Below, piece by piece: positions 9,078 to 17,861 of a stretch of 64,000 bases of DNA. Each line of letters opens with the position of its first letter. Position 1 is the stretch's first letter. The stretch is from M3007 sp041392625 (GTDB lineage Bacteria > Bacteroidota > Bacteroidia > Chitinophagales > Saprospiraceae): assembly GCA_041392625.1 (NCBI GenBank), contig JAWKLR010000016.1:17649-81648 (forward strand), read 5' to 3'. The position numbers were made by a program, and so were the translations under genes. The notes below the pieces were generated by a model. That model saw nothing but the letters and a program-made list of their open reading frames with translations. It had not been told where the DNA came from and ran no database searches.

Positions 9078-9857
9078 TTAGTTTTGGTTGCGCTTCAAAA
9101 ACTCATCCGCCAGGTTAAAGAAGTTGGTCGCACCTTTAGAGGTTGCATCATACAAGGCAACCGGAACGTGCTGCATAGGTGCTTCGGCAACCCGTGAATT
9201 GCGGTGAATGATGGTTTCAAAAACATAATCGTTGCTGCTGTTGCGCACCTCTTCAACAATGGCATTTGCCAAACGCAAACGGCTATCGTACATGGAAATC
9301 AACAAACCTTCAACCTGCAAATCGGGGTTGTACCCGTTTTTAACCAGAGTAATGGTATTTTTCAATTTTGAAAGCCCTTCAAATGAGAACATTTCACATT
9401 GAACCGGGATCAATACTGTATCGGCTGCAACCAGGGAGTTGACAGTAATCAATCCCAATGAAGGCAGGCAATCGATGAAAATAAAATCGTAGTCGTTCTT
9501 CACCTCTTCGATAAAGCCCTTCATGATAAACTCCCGGTTTTCCCGACCAACCAATTCCACATCTGCACCAACCAGGTTGATGCTGGAAGGAAGCAAACTG
9601 AGGTTGGGGGTATTGGTTTCCATGATTGCTTCGCGCGGATCGGTGCCGTTTACCAGACAATCGTACAAACTCAATGTCTCTTCGGAAGTAAGCACACCTA
9701 CGCCGGAAGATGCATTTGACTGTGGGTCGGCATCAATAAGGAGTACCTTTTTCTCCAAAATCGCCAGTGAGGCCGCCAGATTGATGGCAGTTGTTGTTTT
9801 GCCGACGCCCCCCTTTTGGTTTGCAATCGTTACGACTTTACCCATGTTCATTATCAT
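9078..9857 (-). CDS. parA: chromosome-partitioning ATPase ParA (Soj)
   Basis: This is a Walker-type ATPase that drives origin segregation with ParB. The deviant Walker A motif KGGVGKTT lies at residues about 15-22, Walker A' (LIDADPQ) follows, and FIDCLPSLG matches Walker B. The 255-260 residues match chromosomal ParA/Soj. Three in-frame ATGs lie at 9857, 9851 and 9845. The last gives MGKVVTIANQKGG, the most family-like N-terminus. parB follows 72 bases downstream, so the pair is an operon. Its presence near rnpA-rpmH suggests an origin-proximal region. Confidence 0.95.
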   Translation of the reverse strand: MIMNMGKVVTIANQKGGVGKTTTAINLAASLAILEKKVLLIDADPQSNASSGVGVLTSEETLSLYDCLVNGTDPREAIMETNTPNLSLLPSSINLVGADVELVGRENREFIMKGFIEEVKNDYDFIFIDCLPSLGLITVNSLVAADTVLIPVQCEMFSFEGLSKLKNTITLVKNGYNPDLQVEGLLISMYDSRLRLANAIVEEVRNSSNDYVFETIIHRNSRVAEAPMQHVPVALYDATSKGATNFFNLADEFLKRNQN

Positions 9858-9899
9858 ATCTAATGGTTTGTTGATTTATAGGATATCGATTGTTTTCTT

Positions 9900-10583
9900 T
9901 TAAAATTCCATGTGGCCACCCACCTTCATAAGGATGAGTTCTTTGCCTTTGCTTGAAAAAGCGGCTTCGGCTTCCCGATGATTGATTTCGATGAATCCGA
10001 ATGTATCGTAATGGCAGCCGAGTACCCGGTTGCATTCCACAAATTCTGCAGCCAATGCCGCATCGTGTGCATCCATTGTAAAATTGGAGCCGATTGGTAA
10101 AATAGCCAGATCAAGTGGAGGGCAGGTCATTGGGATGAGTTTCATATCCATGGTCAAAGCCGTATCTCCGGAAAAATAAACGACTCCATCGGGTGTGTCA
10201 AACACAAACCCTGCCGGAGAGCCTGCATAACTTAAGTCCGGAAAACTTGAACTGTGGACGGCCTGCACCATTTTTACCCTTCCAAAATCAAAGGTCCACC
10301 AACCACCTTTATTCATCGGATGGGTTTTCATGCCTTTTTCAGTGAAGCGTGCATGGATTTCCCAAATACCTACTAAAACAGCATCCGGATTGTTTTTGGC
10401 AATAATCTCCAAAGCAGCGATGTGGTCGGGATGGCCGTGCGACAAAAAGATGTAATCGCAGCGGATTCCGGCCGGGTCGATGGATTGTGCCAGCGAGTTT
10501 CCGGAGATAAACGGGTCTGTCAGGATACGCTTACCGGAAAACTCCATCAAAAAACAGGATTGTCCAAAGTATGTTATTTTCAT
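9900..10583 (-). CDS. UPF0173 family metal-dependent hydrolase (MBL fold)
   Basis: This is a metallo-beta-lactamase-fold hydrolase of the UPF0173 group, whose substrates are undefined. Visible metal-site motifs are SHGHPDHI (the HxHxDH signature) near residue 50, a conserved AVHSSSF, SGDTALTMDM, and LGCHYDTF near the C-terminus. Its length of about 228 residues is typical. The start MKITYFGQSCF at 10583 is preferred over the upstream ATG at 10589. It lies just upstream of parA on the same strand and may be co-transcribed. A TATCTTTG promoter box lies about 95 bases upstream. Confidence 0.88.
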   Translation of the reverse strand: MKITYFGQSCFLMEFSGKRILTDPFISGNSLAQSIDPAGIRCDYIFLSHGHPDHIAALEIIAKNNPDAVLVGIWEIHARFTEKGMKTHPMNKGGWWTFDFGRVKMVQAVHSSSFPDLSYAGSPAGFVFDTPDGVVYFSGDTALTMDMKLIPMTCPPLDLAILPIGSNFTMDAHDAALAAEFVECNRVLGCHYDTFGFIEINHREAEAAFSSKGKELILMKVGGHMEF

Positions 10584-10678
10584 AATCAACCGGAATTAAT
10601 GCAAAAACTGCAGATTTCGTTGCTGCAACTGAATAGCCTGAGGCTTGTTGCAAAACAGTTTGAGACATGGCTCCTGCG

Positions 10679-10686
10679 CAAAGATA
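10679..10686 (-). promoter_or_regulatory. -7 box of a promoter for the UPF0173 gene
   Basis: The minus strand carries TATCTTTG, an exact TAnnTTTG match. At the -33 position only a weak TTGAG is present. The inferred leader before the hydrolase is about 90 bases. Confidence 0.5.
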
Positions 10687-10725
10687 ATTGAGTGATTGAA
10701 TTTTGCTCAACCCGCCACTTTTTAG

Positions 10726-10749
10726 TTATCCACCAGTTGATGGGGATAA
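10726..10749. other. inverted pair of DnaA-box-like 9-mers
   Basis: TTATCCACC (10726-10734, plus strand) and TTATCCCCA (10741-10749, minus strand) each match the DnaA box TTATCCACA at 8 of 9 bases. They face each other across 6 bases in the 213-base gap between the UPF0173 gene and the glycosyltransferase, next to parAB. This is suggestive of DnaA binding, but two imperfect boxes are too few to call an origin. Confidence 0.35.
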
Positions 10750-10796
10750 CCAGACAAAAATTGTTGAAAAGATGTTAACAAGAGATCATCTGAAAA

Positions 10797-12017
10797 TCAA
10801 ACCGAGACAAGGTGTTGTTTGAGCGCTTCCCGGTAGTAATTTGCCAATCGTGCGGCAATTTCTTTTTGTTCAAAATTTGATTCAAAAAAGCGTCTGGCCT
10901 GGTTGCCCATGGCCTCCAGCATCGGGCCCGACTCCAGGCACCAGGCAACAGACTCGGCAAATTCATCCGGTGTGTCTGCTACCAGCACCTCTTTCTCGTG
11001 CAGTGCGTCAATGCCTTCCAGTCCTACCTTGCTGGAGAGCACTACCCTGCCAAGCGCCATGCCTTCCAGGATTTTGGCGCGCATCCCTCCGCCAGACAGC
11101 AAAGGAACCAACATAACGGAATGCTGAAGGATGTATTCCTGGGCTGAGCCAACTTCTCCGTGGACATGTATTCCCGGCTCATTCAACTGCAAAAGCCAAT
11201 CGGGTGTGTTTCGTCCGGCAATGTGAAACTCCAGATCGGGAAACCGATTTTTGAGCTTGGGATGCCAAACCTCTTCCAGAAACCATTTCAATCCCTCGAT
11301 GTTGGGCATCCAATCCAGCGAACCAATAAATGCGAGGGTAGGTTTTTGCTTAAAACTATCACCATGCGGCGTGTAACTTCTTGCATCAAGTCCGATTGGC
11401 GCTACGGTAACCGGACGGTTCAGGCCCATTTTTTTAAACAACTCCATATCCCGCTCGCTGATACAAACCAGCCCATCGTATCGATTGAGCATTTCTACTT
11501 CATAGGCTTTCAGGCGGGGCGTAATAATGTTGAGGTACCATTTCTTGATGGAACTGCTGTTGCAGGCAATGCGCTCCCAAATCTCATGCTCGACATTGTG
11601 TGCCCGCATGACCACCAGTGCGTTGGAGTATTTGCGGATTACCGATACATAGGGTGCCAGAAAAACAGTTTCCAATTGAATAACGTCGTAGCGGTTTTTT
11701 TGAAGCAACTGAATGAGTTTCCGCTCAAACTTCCGGTCGACAAACCGCTGTATGTGGTATGAATTGGTGGTAAACAGATTACAAACCGCGTGAAATGGTT
11801 TGATGCGGTTATCTACTTCAACGGTGTGGATGCTATGGTAAAAATCCAATTCTTCGGGCAGGAGGGATGTATCAAACCAGTGCTTGCTGGTGTTCATTGC
11901 CAGCAAACTCACTTCACAGCCCAATCCGGTAAACCCTTTGGCAAGGGCCTGAACTGCCAAACTCTCCCCGTCTTTTAAGGGATAAGGAAATTTTTTACAG
12001 AGTTGAAGTATCTTCAT
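10797..12017 (-). CDS. glycosyltransferase family 4 / group 1
   Basis: This is a predicted GT-B-fold cytoplasmic glycosyltransferase of about 406 residues, probably acting in surface polysaccharide or glycan synthesis. The N-terminal acceptor domain begins MKILQLCKKFPYPLKDGESL, the usual Bacteroidota form with a G-x-x-x-x-V pattern. The C-terminal nucleotide-sugar domain has FIGSLDWMPNIEGLKWF and the glycine-rich VPLLSGGGMRAKILEGMALGR, in which the E in RAKILEGMA is the conserved donor-binding glutamate. ATG 12017 is preferred, since the longer frame to 12104 has no family match. It is divergent from lolD with only 89 bases between. The donor and acceptor cannot be told from sequence. Confidence 0.87.
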   Translation of the reverse strand: MKILQLCKKFPYPLKDGESLAVQALAKGFTGLGCEVSLLAMNTSKHWFDTSLLPEELDFYHSIHTVEVDNRIKPFHAVCNLFTTNSYHIQRFVDRKFERKLIQLLQKNRYDVIQLETVFLAPYVSVIRKYSNALVVMRAHNVEHEIWERIACNSSSIKKWYLNIITPRLKAYEVEMLNRYDGLVCISERDMELFKKMGLNRPVTVAPIGLDARSYTPHGDSFKQKPTLAFIGSLDWMPNIEGLKWFLEEVWHPKLKNRFPDLEFHIAGRNTPDWLLQLNEPGIHVHGEVGSAQEYILQHSVMLVPLLSGGGMRAKILEGMALGRVVLSSKVGLEGIDALHEKEVLVADTPDEFAESVAWCLESGPMLEAMGNQARRFFESNFEQKEIAARLANYYREALKQHLVSV

Positions 12018-12092
12018 AATCCGATCTGTTTCTAGTCGGGAGCCGCATTTAAATTCCATTTTCGTACCAGCTCCAAGTCTCCACTTCTTATG

Positions 12093-12100
12093 TATCTTTG
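12093..12100 (+). promoter_or_regulatory. -7 promoter box abutting the lolD start
   Basis: TATCTTTG is an exact -7 box that ends only 6 bases before ATG 12107, so the transcript would start at or just before the initiation codon. No good -33 element is visible. Confidence 0.6.
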
Positions 12101-12106
12101 CCACCT

Positions 12107-12808
12107 ATGGTATTACGGGCAGACAATATTCACAAGTCCTACAATCAACTCCACATCCTGAAAGGTGTGGACATGGCCGTTGAACGCGGGCAGGTTGTGA
12201 GCATCATTGGCAAATCCGGGGCGGGCAAAAGTACGTTATTACACATACTTGGCACACTCGATCTTGCAGATGAAGGCGATTTGCGCATAAATGATGTTTC
12301 CATCCGTCAACTCAATAAGCGTCAATTGGCCGAATTCCGAAACAAACACATAGGGTTTGTTTTTCAGTTCCACCACCTGTTGCCTGAGTTTACAGCCCTT
12401 GAAAATGTCTGTATGCCCGGATTTATTCAAAACACCCCACGACCAGCCCTGGAAAAACGAGCAGCCGAACTGCTGGACTACCTGGGGCTTTCCGACCGAA
12501 TCCAACACAAGCCCACCGAAATGAGTGGTGGTGAACAGCAACGCGTGGCTGTAGCCCGCGCCCTGATCAATCAACCCGATGTTATTTTCGCCGATGAACC
12601 TACGGGCAACCTGGACAGCGTAGCCTCGCAGGATTTGCACCAACTGATCCGGCAATTGAGCGATGAAATGAACCAAACATTTGTCATCGTAACACACAAC
12701 AAAGAACTTGCGGGATTGTCAGACCGGTGCCTGGAAATGAAAGACGGGCTGCTCAACGAAACCAACGGCTCCCAGCTTGTACACGCCACTGAATCACCAG
12801 CTGAATAA
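12107..12808 (+). CDS. lolD: ABC transporter ATPase, LolD/MacB-like
   Basis: This is the cytoplasmic ATPase of a lipoprotein-release or MacB-like ABC system. Its 233 residues include Walker A GKSGAGKST, a Q-loop (FVFQFHHLLPEF, a LolD-like wording), the signature MSGGEQQR, Walker B VIFADEP and the H-loop IVTHN. The start is set at ATG 12107, because the frame opens at a TTG that lies inside the promoter box. No permease gene is adjacent, which is usual for lolD in Bacteroidota. An alkaline phosphatase gene follows after only 5 bases and may share the transcript. Confidence 0.9.
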   Translation: MVLRADNIHKSYNQLHILKGVDMAVERGQVVSIIGKSGAGKSTLLHILGTLDLADEGDLRINDVSIRQLNKRQLAEFRNKHIGFVFQFHHLLPEFTALENVCMPGFIQNTPRPALEKRAAELLDYLGLSDRIQHKPTEMSGGEQQRVAVARALINQPDVIFADEPTGNLDSVASQDLHQLIRQLSDEMNQTFVIVTHNKELAGLSDRCLEMKDGLLNETNGSQLVHATESPAE

Positions 12809-12813
12809 ACTCT

Positions 12814-13971
12814 GTGAACATCCGCTCGCCAAAAAACACCGCTGTATCCCACATCGTTCGTAGAACGATGGCCCTGCTCGTATCGCTGCCTGTTTTATTT
12901 TTTTTCCAATATTGCTCCGTAAAAACCTACGAGCAAACGCCTCTACCAGAGGGCCCTCCTAAAGCAGCCAAACCCAAAAACATCATTCTGATGATTGGCG
13001 ATGGGATGGCATTGGCACAGATCAGTGCCGGTATGTACTGGAAAGGAAATGGTCGTTCTGCGTTTGAACTGTTTCCGGTAGTGGGATTCCACACTAGTCA
13101 TTCCTCCAACAACCTGATCACCGATTCGGCTGCGGGAGCAACTGCATTTGCCTGTGGACACAAAACCTACAACGGCGCCATTGGTGTCCTTCCGCCAGAC
13201 GATACCCCCTGCGAAAACGTAATGCACCAATTGGGCGTCGACAGCCTGGCAACGGGAATTGTCGTAACCTGCTCGGCTACCCATGCCACCCCGGCTGCTT
13301 TCATCGCACACCAGGAAATCCGGGCGTTTTCCGAGGCAATTGCCATGGAATATCTGGACAGCCCGTTGGATTGCTACATCGGTGGCGGGGAATATTATTT
13401 TAACAATCGGCCCGATAAAAAACCGCTGGAAGATTCCCTGCTTCAGGAGGGTTATGTAATCCGGAGAAATAGCAACCTCAACAAATTGCCCATGGATGGC
13501 TCGGCGCCCTTCATGGTTTTCACCGCTCCCAGAGAACCTGCACCGGCGCTTAAAGGCCGCGATTACCTGCCCAAGGCCACTTCAGTTGCCTGCGAATATC
13601 TGAGAAATCGAAGCGAAAAAGGGTTCTTTCTGATGGTGGAAGGCAGTCAGATCGACTGGGCGCTGCACGCCAACGACCCAAACTGGCTGCGTACCGAAAT
13701 GCTGGATTTTGAACGAGCAGTTCGCGCAGCCCTAGAATTTGCAGCAGCCGACGGGAACACCCTGGTATTGGTTACAGGCGACCACGAATGCGGCGGACTT
13801 TCCCTGGAATATGGCGGCAGATCCGCAGAATTCACCCCGAGCTTCGCCGAACGCCTACACACCGCAGCAATGGTTCCCGTATTGGCCTATGGCCCGCAGG
13901 ACACCCTCTTTACCGGCATTTACGATAATACCGAACTGTACTATAAGATGATGCAGGCGTTGGGGCGTTGA
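12814..13971 (+). CDS. alkaline phosphatase family protein
   Basis: This exported phosphomonoesterase would release phosphate in the periplasm or at the cell surface. Motifs in order are GDGM (metal Asp, about residue 63), TDSAAGATAFACG with nucleophile Ser at about 105, the metal-binding SATHATPAAF, VEGSQIDWALHAND and GDHECGG. This is the full set of two-zinc alkaline phosphatase ligands. The start is GTG 12814; ATG 12868 gives a shorter hydrophobic leader (MALLVSLPVLFFF) before Cys, so it may be a lipoprotein. At about 385 residues it is compact for the family. It lies 5 bases after lolD. Confidence 0.9.
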   Translation: MNIRSPKNTAVSHIVRRTMALLVSLPVLFFFQYCSVKTYEQTPLPEGPPKAAKPKNIILMIGDGMALAQISAGMYWKGNGRSAFELFPVVGFHTSHSSNNLITDSAAGATAFACGHKTYNGAIGVLPPDDTPCENVMHQLGVDSLATGIVVTCSATHATPAAFIAHQEIRAFSEAIAMEYLDSPLDCYIGGGEYYFNNRPDKKPLEDSLLQEGYVIRRNSNLNKLPMDGSAPFMVFTAPREPAPALKGRDYLPKATSVACEYLRNRSEKGFFLMVEGSQIDWALHANDPNWLRTEMLDFERAVRAALEFAAADGNTLVLVTGDHECGGLSLEYGGRSAEFTPSFAERLHTAAMVPVLAYGPQDTLFTGIYDNTELYYKMMQALGR

Positions 13972-14035
13972 GGGATCAAGTAGCACGATAATGGCCCCCA
14001 GTTGGTTCAATTTAAGTAGTGCTGAGTAAGCGCTT

Positions 14036-14719
14036 TTAGCCGAGTCTAATCCGTGTCTGGTGCAATGGATAATCCGGAATATTTAGTCCGAGAAATATAT
14101 CCCGTCTGCCAACATAAATGTTGCCTTGAGAAACCAGTTTTACGATTCCGCTTCCCGCCCTGTTTTCCATTCGACTTCTGCGTTCAACCGTCAACAGACT
14201 ATCGTTATCAAAGACAATATCATCGATGTAATACTGCTCTTTCAAGTTGGGCTCTTTTACATGGACATGCACATGGGCCGGTTCGTTTCTGTTGGGATAT
14301 GAGCCTGGTCGCGTTGTATAAATGGAGTACCTGCCTTTTGAATCTGTTTTCACCCAACCGCGTAAATAGCCGTGGGTTTGTCCCAACTTATTTTTGGGCA
14401 TATTTCGTTCTTCGCTGTCATCGCATGCATAAATTCCATTGGTATTGGTTTGGTAGTAATATAAAATTACATCCGGAGCAGGTGTCTGTCCATTCTGTTG
14501 ATATACCGTTCCGGTCAACAATATTTTCTGCCCCGGCTTATTCCACCCGGGGCAGGTATCTATTGAAAACAATTCTTCCGGCATATTATAAAATACCGGC
14601 ATCTCCCGATCAAAATCACTGCTCAATGTACTTGACTGCTCGGGTTGTGCCTGTCCACTACATCCTGTCAGAAATAAGGCCAGTGCTAAAATCAAGAATT
14701 GGGTCCTATACATATTCAC
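14036..14719 (-). CDS. intradiol ring-cleavage dioxygenase-like lipoprotein
   Basis: This protein belongs to the fold of protocatechuate/catechol intradiol dioxygenases, which use Fe(III) held by two Tyr and two His. A lipoprotein signal (FLTGCS) precedes the domain. Recognisable motifs are LTGTVYQQNGQTPAPDVIL, then RGWVKTDSKGRYSIYTTRPGSYP, then PAHVHVHVKEP, which supplies the metal histidines. Its 227 residues match the Bacteroidota exported subfamily. The real substrate is unknown, and aromatic catabolism is not supported by the neighbours. It stands between convergent alkaline phosphatase and an upstream GH13 gene on the same strand. Confidence 0.8.
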   Translation of the reverse strand: MNMYRTQFLILALALFLTGCSGQAQPEQSSTLSSDFDREMPVFYNMPEELFSIDTCPGWNKPGQKILLTGTVYQQNGQTPAPDVILYYYQTNTNGIYACDDSEERNMPKNKLGQTHGYLRGWVKTDSKGRYSIYTTRPGSYPNRNEPAHVHVHVKEPNLKEQYYIDDIVFDNDSLLTVERRSRMENRAGSGIVKLVSQGNIYVGRRDIFLGLNIPDYPLHQTRIRLG

Positions 14720-14821
14720 ATTGAAAGGTTTTTCAATTCACCATTTGTGTAAGTTATTCCTATACGAATTCGCCTTACTGCTACCAGACCAGGTAACCAC
14801 AAATTCGGTTCGACACTACAC

Positions 14822-16555
14822 CTACTTTAGTTTCAAAATCACCGCCTGATAAGGCAACAAATTGATCGCGTTGTTTTCAATCTGCAACTCCGAATAATTG
14901 TTGATAACCGTTGCTTCGATATTACCCAATTCCGACAGCGAAATGGAGGATGACTCTTCCGAAAAATTCAAAAGCACCAGCATTTTGTCTGCATCCAGGG
15001 TTCGAGTATAGGCATAAATGGTAGGATGTGCTCTTTCCAAAATCTCGTATTGACCATAAACCAACACGGGATTTTCCTTCCGCACCCTGGTCATTTTTCT
15101 AAAATGATTAAGTATGCTGTTGGGCTCTTTATCCTGAGCGGCCACATTGATTTCAGGGTAATTGTCATTTACCCGTTTCCAGGGTATTCCGCTTGTAAAA
15201 CCTGCATTTTTTGTGGTATCCCATTGCATGGGTGTACGCCCATTTTCACGTGAACTGTAATTCAACAACTGCATAAATTCATTGAGGTCCTCACCGGAGG
15301 CCAAGGCTGCTTTGTACTTTCCTTTTGCATCCACATCTACATACTCTTCTATGTTGGGCATATCCATGTTGGTCATCCCGATCTCATCCCCGTAATAGGT
15401 AAAAGGGGTACCCCGCATACTCAACATAAATGTGTTTAGCATTTGTGTAGAAGGGGTACGAAACTCCGGATCCGGACTCCCGAAACGATCTACCAAACGG
15501 GCATTGTCGTGGTTGGACAAGAATATGGAAATCCAGCCGTTTTCTGCAAAAGCACTGTCCCACCGGGTGAACACGTCTTTAAATTCGGATAGCTCATATC
15601 GATCGGGCGTTCTCGACATATCTACCGACTCAAAATGGTAGGCCATTTGCAGTTCGTCGCGATCGGCATCAACCAGGTCATGGGCATCCTTGAAGGTACT
15701 TCCTGCGCCTTCGGCTACTGCAAACACATCGTATTTTTCAATCACCTCGTGGTACATTTCATTCAAATATTCATGCAGTTGCGGGCGCATACCGTACCAT
15801 TTGATAAATTCCTTTTCATGTCCCTCAGGAAACTCCGGCCAGGTGGTGTCCTTGCTTGCAAACTGAAATGCATCCATCCGGAAGCCATCTACGCCTTTTT
15901 CGGCCCAAAACTTCATGATGTCATACACTTCCTTCCGCAACTTGGGGTTTTCCCAATTCAGGTCGGGTTGTTGCTCGGCGAACGTATGCAGGTAGTAGGC
16001 GTTGGTTAGCGAATCGTACTCCCAGGCACCTTCCGGGTCGAACAGGCTGTGCCGGTAGGACGGATCGCCCTTTTCAGCAGGCCACCAATGGTAATAATCA
16101 CGGTAGGGATTGTCTCTGGACAGCCGGGATTGCTTGAACCACTCGTGCTGGTCGCTGCTGTGGTTCACAACTACATCCAGCACGAATTTTATTCCACGCG
16201 CATGAAATCCGTCCAGCATTTTTTGAAAATCCTCCATGGTACCATACCGGGGATGTATGGCCCGGTAATCTGCAACATCGTACCCATTATCCACTAATGG
16301 CGACTCAAAAAACGGGTTCATCCAGACCATGGTAATGCCCAGGCTTTCGATGTAATCGAGTTTTTCAATTACGCCTTTGAAATCGCCAAATCCATCCCCA
16401 TCCGTATCCTTAAAACTCTGTGGATAAATCTGGTACAAGATGCCTTCTTTCCACCAGACACCATCACTTCCGGCTTGTTCGGCATCCGGCTTTTCTTCGC
16501 TGGCACAGCCAAACATCAAGAACAGCATCAGGATTTGTAAAAAGCGATTTTTCAT
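14822..16555 (-). CDS. GH13 alpha-glucosidase lipoprotein (oligo-1,6-glucosidase-like)
   Basis: This is an exported glycoside hydrolase of family 13 that would hydrolyse alpha-linked malto- or isomalto-oligosaccharides at the cell envelope. The lipoprotein signal ends FLMFGC. The (beta/alpha)8 domain carries DVVVNHSSDQH, nucleophile Asp at about 228 in GFRMDAF, acid/base Glu at about 282 in FAVAEGAGS, and the stabilising Asp at about 350 in LSNHDN. RENGRTPMQW is typical of the oligo-1,6-glucosidase group. The C-terminal beta domain ends in LLPYQAVILKL. Its 577 residues are normal. No SusCD pair is adjacent. Confidence 0.93.
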   Translation of the reverse strand: MKNRFLQILMLFLMFGCASEEKPDAEQAGSDGVWWKEGILYQIYPQSFKDTDGDGFGDFKGVIEKLDYIESLGITMVWMNPFFESPLVDNGYDVADYRAIHPRYGTMEDFQKMLDGFHARGIKFVLDVVVNHSSDQHEWFKQSRLSRDNPYRDYYHWWPAEKGDPSYRHSLFDPEGAWEYDSLTNAYYLHTFAEQQPDLNWENPKLRKEVYDIMKFWAEKGVDGFRMDAFQFASKDTTWPEFPEGHEKEFIKWYGMRPQLHEYLNEMYHEVIEKYDVFAVAEGAGSTFKDAHDLVDADRDELQMAYHFESVDMSRTPDRYELSEFKDVFTRWDSAFAENGWISIFLSNHDNARLVDRFGSPDPEFRTPSTQMLNTFMLSMRGTPFTYYGDEIGMTNMDMPNIEEYVDVDAKGKYKAALASGEDLNEFMQLLNYSSRENGRTPMQWDTTKNAGFTSGIPWKRVNDNYPEINVAAQDKEPNSILNHFRKMTRVRKENPVLVYGQYEILERAHPTIYAYTRTLDADKMLVLLNFSEESSSISLSELGNIEATVINNYSELQIENNAINLLPYQAVILKLK

Positions 16556-16675
16556 AGTTTGTTTTGATGATTGATTATAGAAAGGCCTTAATGACAGGTC
16601 CTGCGTTTTTAAGGTGGAATATCTTATTTCAATCTAAACACACATCTTAGTACAACCTATTCGGGCGTTCCCTGA

Positions 16676-17212
16676 TCAAAGCCATGGAAATGAAAATAAC
16701 AACACTTTGATTAATATAATTATAAATGCAGTGGCTCCAATTTTGAAAAAACTTAATTGATTCCCAAATAAAACGTGGCCCAAGATAAACAACCTAATTA
16801 GAAGGGCAACCAGATCGTAAAATACTATCACCGGGTCTGGGTCTCCACCATAACCAACTACATATCCACCTTTCAAAAGAAATAATTTAGCAATCCAAAA
16901 GGCTAGCTCAACCCCAAATAGCATTTGTTTCTTCTTGCGATTATCTGCCTTGAGAGCCCCAATTATCAGAAAAAGCGAGCATGCTGAGAACAGAATATTT
17001 CTCGGTGCCAGAATCGATTCTCCCAGGACGACACAACCAGAAGCATGGGTATTATCTAAGGTCGTAAAAAAGCCTAAAACAATCCAGGCAATTAAGACCT
17101 TAAATCCGGTAGTTTCATATATCTCAAGGTTCAACTGCATGTACTTTGAAACCCAAACTAAACAAAACCCAAGCATCAGTAAAAATGTGGATGTAAATAA
17201 AAGCGGTATCAT
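16676..17212 (-). CDS. multi-pass membrane protein, unknown
   Basis: I do not recognise this family. The 178-residue protein is strongly hydrophobic, with about five to six predicted membrane segments (such as IPLLFTSTFLLMLGFCLVW, NILFSACSLFLIIGAL, ATAFIIILIKVLLFSF). It contains no catalytic motif that I can name. ATG 17212 is preferred over an upstream GTG at 17257. It lies downstream of the DUF4287/DUF5655 gene on the same strand with a 60-base gap. Confidence 0.6.
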   Translation of the reverse strand: MIPLLFTSTFLLMLGFCLVWVSKYMQLNLEIYETTGFKVLIAWIVLGFFTTLDNTHASGCVVLGESILAPRNILFSACSLFLIIGALKADNRKKKQMLFGVELAFWIAKLFLLKGGYVVGYGGDPDPVIVFYDLVALLIRLFILGHVLFGNQLSFFKIGATAFIIILIKVLLFSFPWL

Positions 17213-17272
17213 GCGATATTGGGTAGTTTTAAATTCATGAATGGCATATATGTACACCTATTCTTATCACAC

Positions 17273-17815
17273 TCATCCCGCTTTCTGGTAAGCCTCATGC
17301 AGCCATCCACGGAGTTCTTCGTCAATTTGATTAACGTCGGTCAATTGAACCCGATGCGTGCACATGGTACCGAAAGGACCGGAGTTTTCAAGGCGTTCAG
17401 TGGTAGGTTTATCCTTCAATTTAAGCCCCAGATCAATTCTGGTTTTGGTTGAGGGACGAATAACTGCGAATTTCTTTTTCCGGTCTAAACTGACTTCAGT
17501 CTTTTTGGGCGTAACGCGAACATCTCCTCCAAATTCCGCTACCAGATCAAGCAATTTTTGGTAAATCGGAAGTAGAATTTCTTTGCCTTCGTATTGACTG
17601 GCAACGAGGTCATCCGTGGATTTTTGCTCCTCTTTTGAAAGCGCTACGATTGTGTTTGCAAAACCATGGGTCACGCCATGTTCCGATTTCAAAAAGGCTA
17701 CCGCCTCAGTATGTTTCGTAAATGTTTTGGTGCTCAAAATAGCCTTCCATTCATCCAACGACTTGCCTGTTTTCGCTGGCATGTTGTCGATCATAGTTTG
17801 CAGTACTTTATCCAT
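17273..17815 (-). CDS. DUF4287 and DUF5655 domain protein
   Basis: A 180-residue soluble protein. The N-terminal half (about 1-70) has the DUF4287 pattern KTGKSLDEWKAIL ... LKSEHGVTHGFANTIV. The C-terminal half (about 75-178) matches DUF5655, with VTPKKTEVSLDRKKKFAVI and IDLGLKLKD. Both domains are widespread in bacteria, often together, and are uncharacterised. DUF5655 is sometimes described as a putative transport or DNA-associated module, but no function is established. The start MDKVLQTMI is a good N-terminus. Confidence 0.85.
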   Translation of the reverse strand: MDKVLQTMIDNMPAKTGKSLDEWKAILSTKTFTKHTEAVAFLKSEHGVTHGFANTIVALSKEEQKSTDDLVASQYEGKEILLPIYQKLLDLVAEFGGDVRVTPKKTEVSLDRKKKFAVIRPSTKTRIDLGLKLKDKPTTERLENSGPFGTMCTHRVQLTDVNQIDEELRGWLHEAYQKAG

Positions 17816-17861
17816 GTGGGTTGCTTTTAGCGATTAGGAATTTATGTGAACATACCGTGGT

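Noticed and set aside
12098..12106. upstream TTG start of lolD
   Set aside because: It lies inside the TATCTTTG promoter box, so it could not be within the transcript.
15245..15254. parS-like core ttcacgtgaa inside the GH13 gene
   Set aside because: It matches only the centre of the parS palindrome and encodes the conserved SSREN motif of the enzyme, so it is explained by coding constraint.
16424..16432. perfect DnaA-box 9-mer (tgtggataa) in the GH13 gene
   Set aside because: It is a single site within coding sequence with no cluster around it. One such 9-mer is expected by chance in a window this size on either strand.
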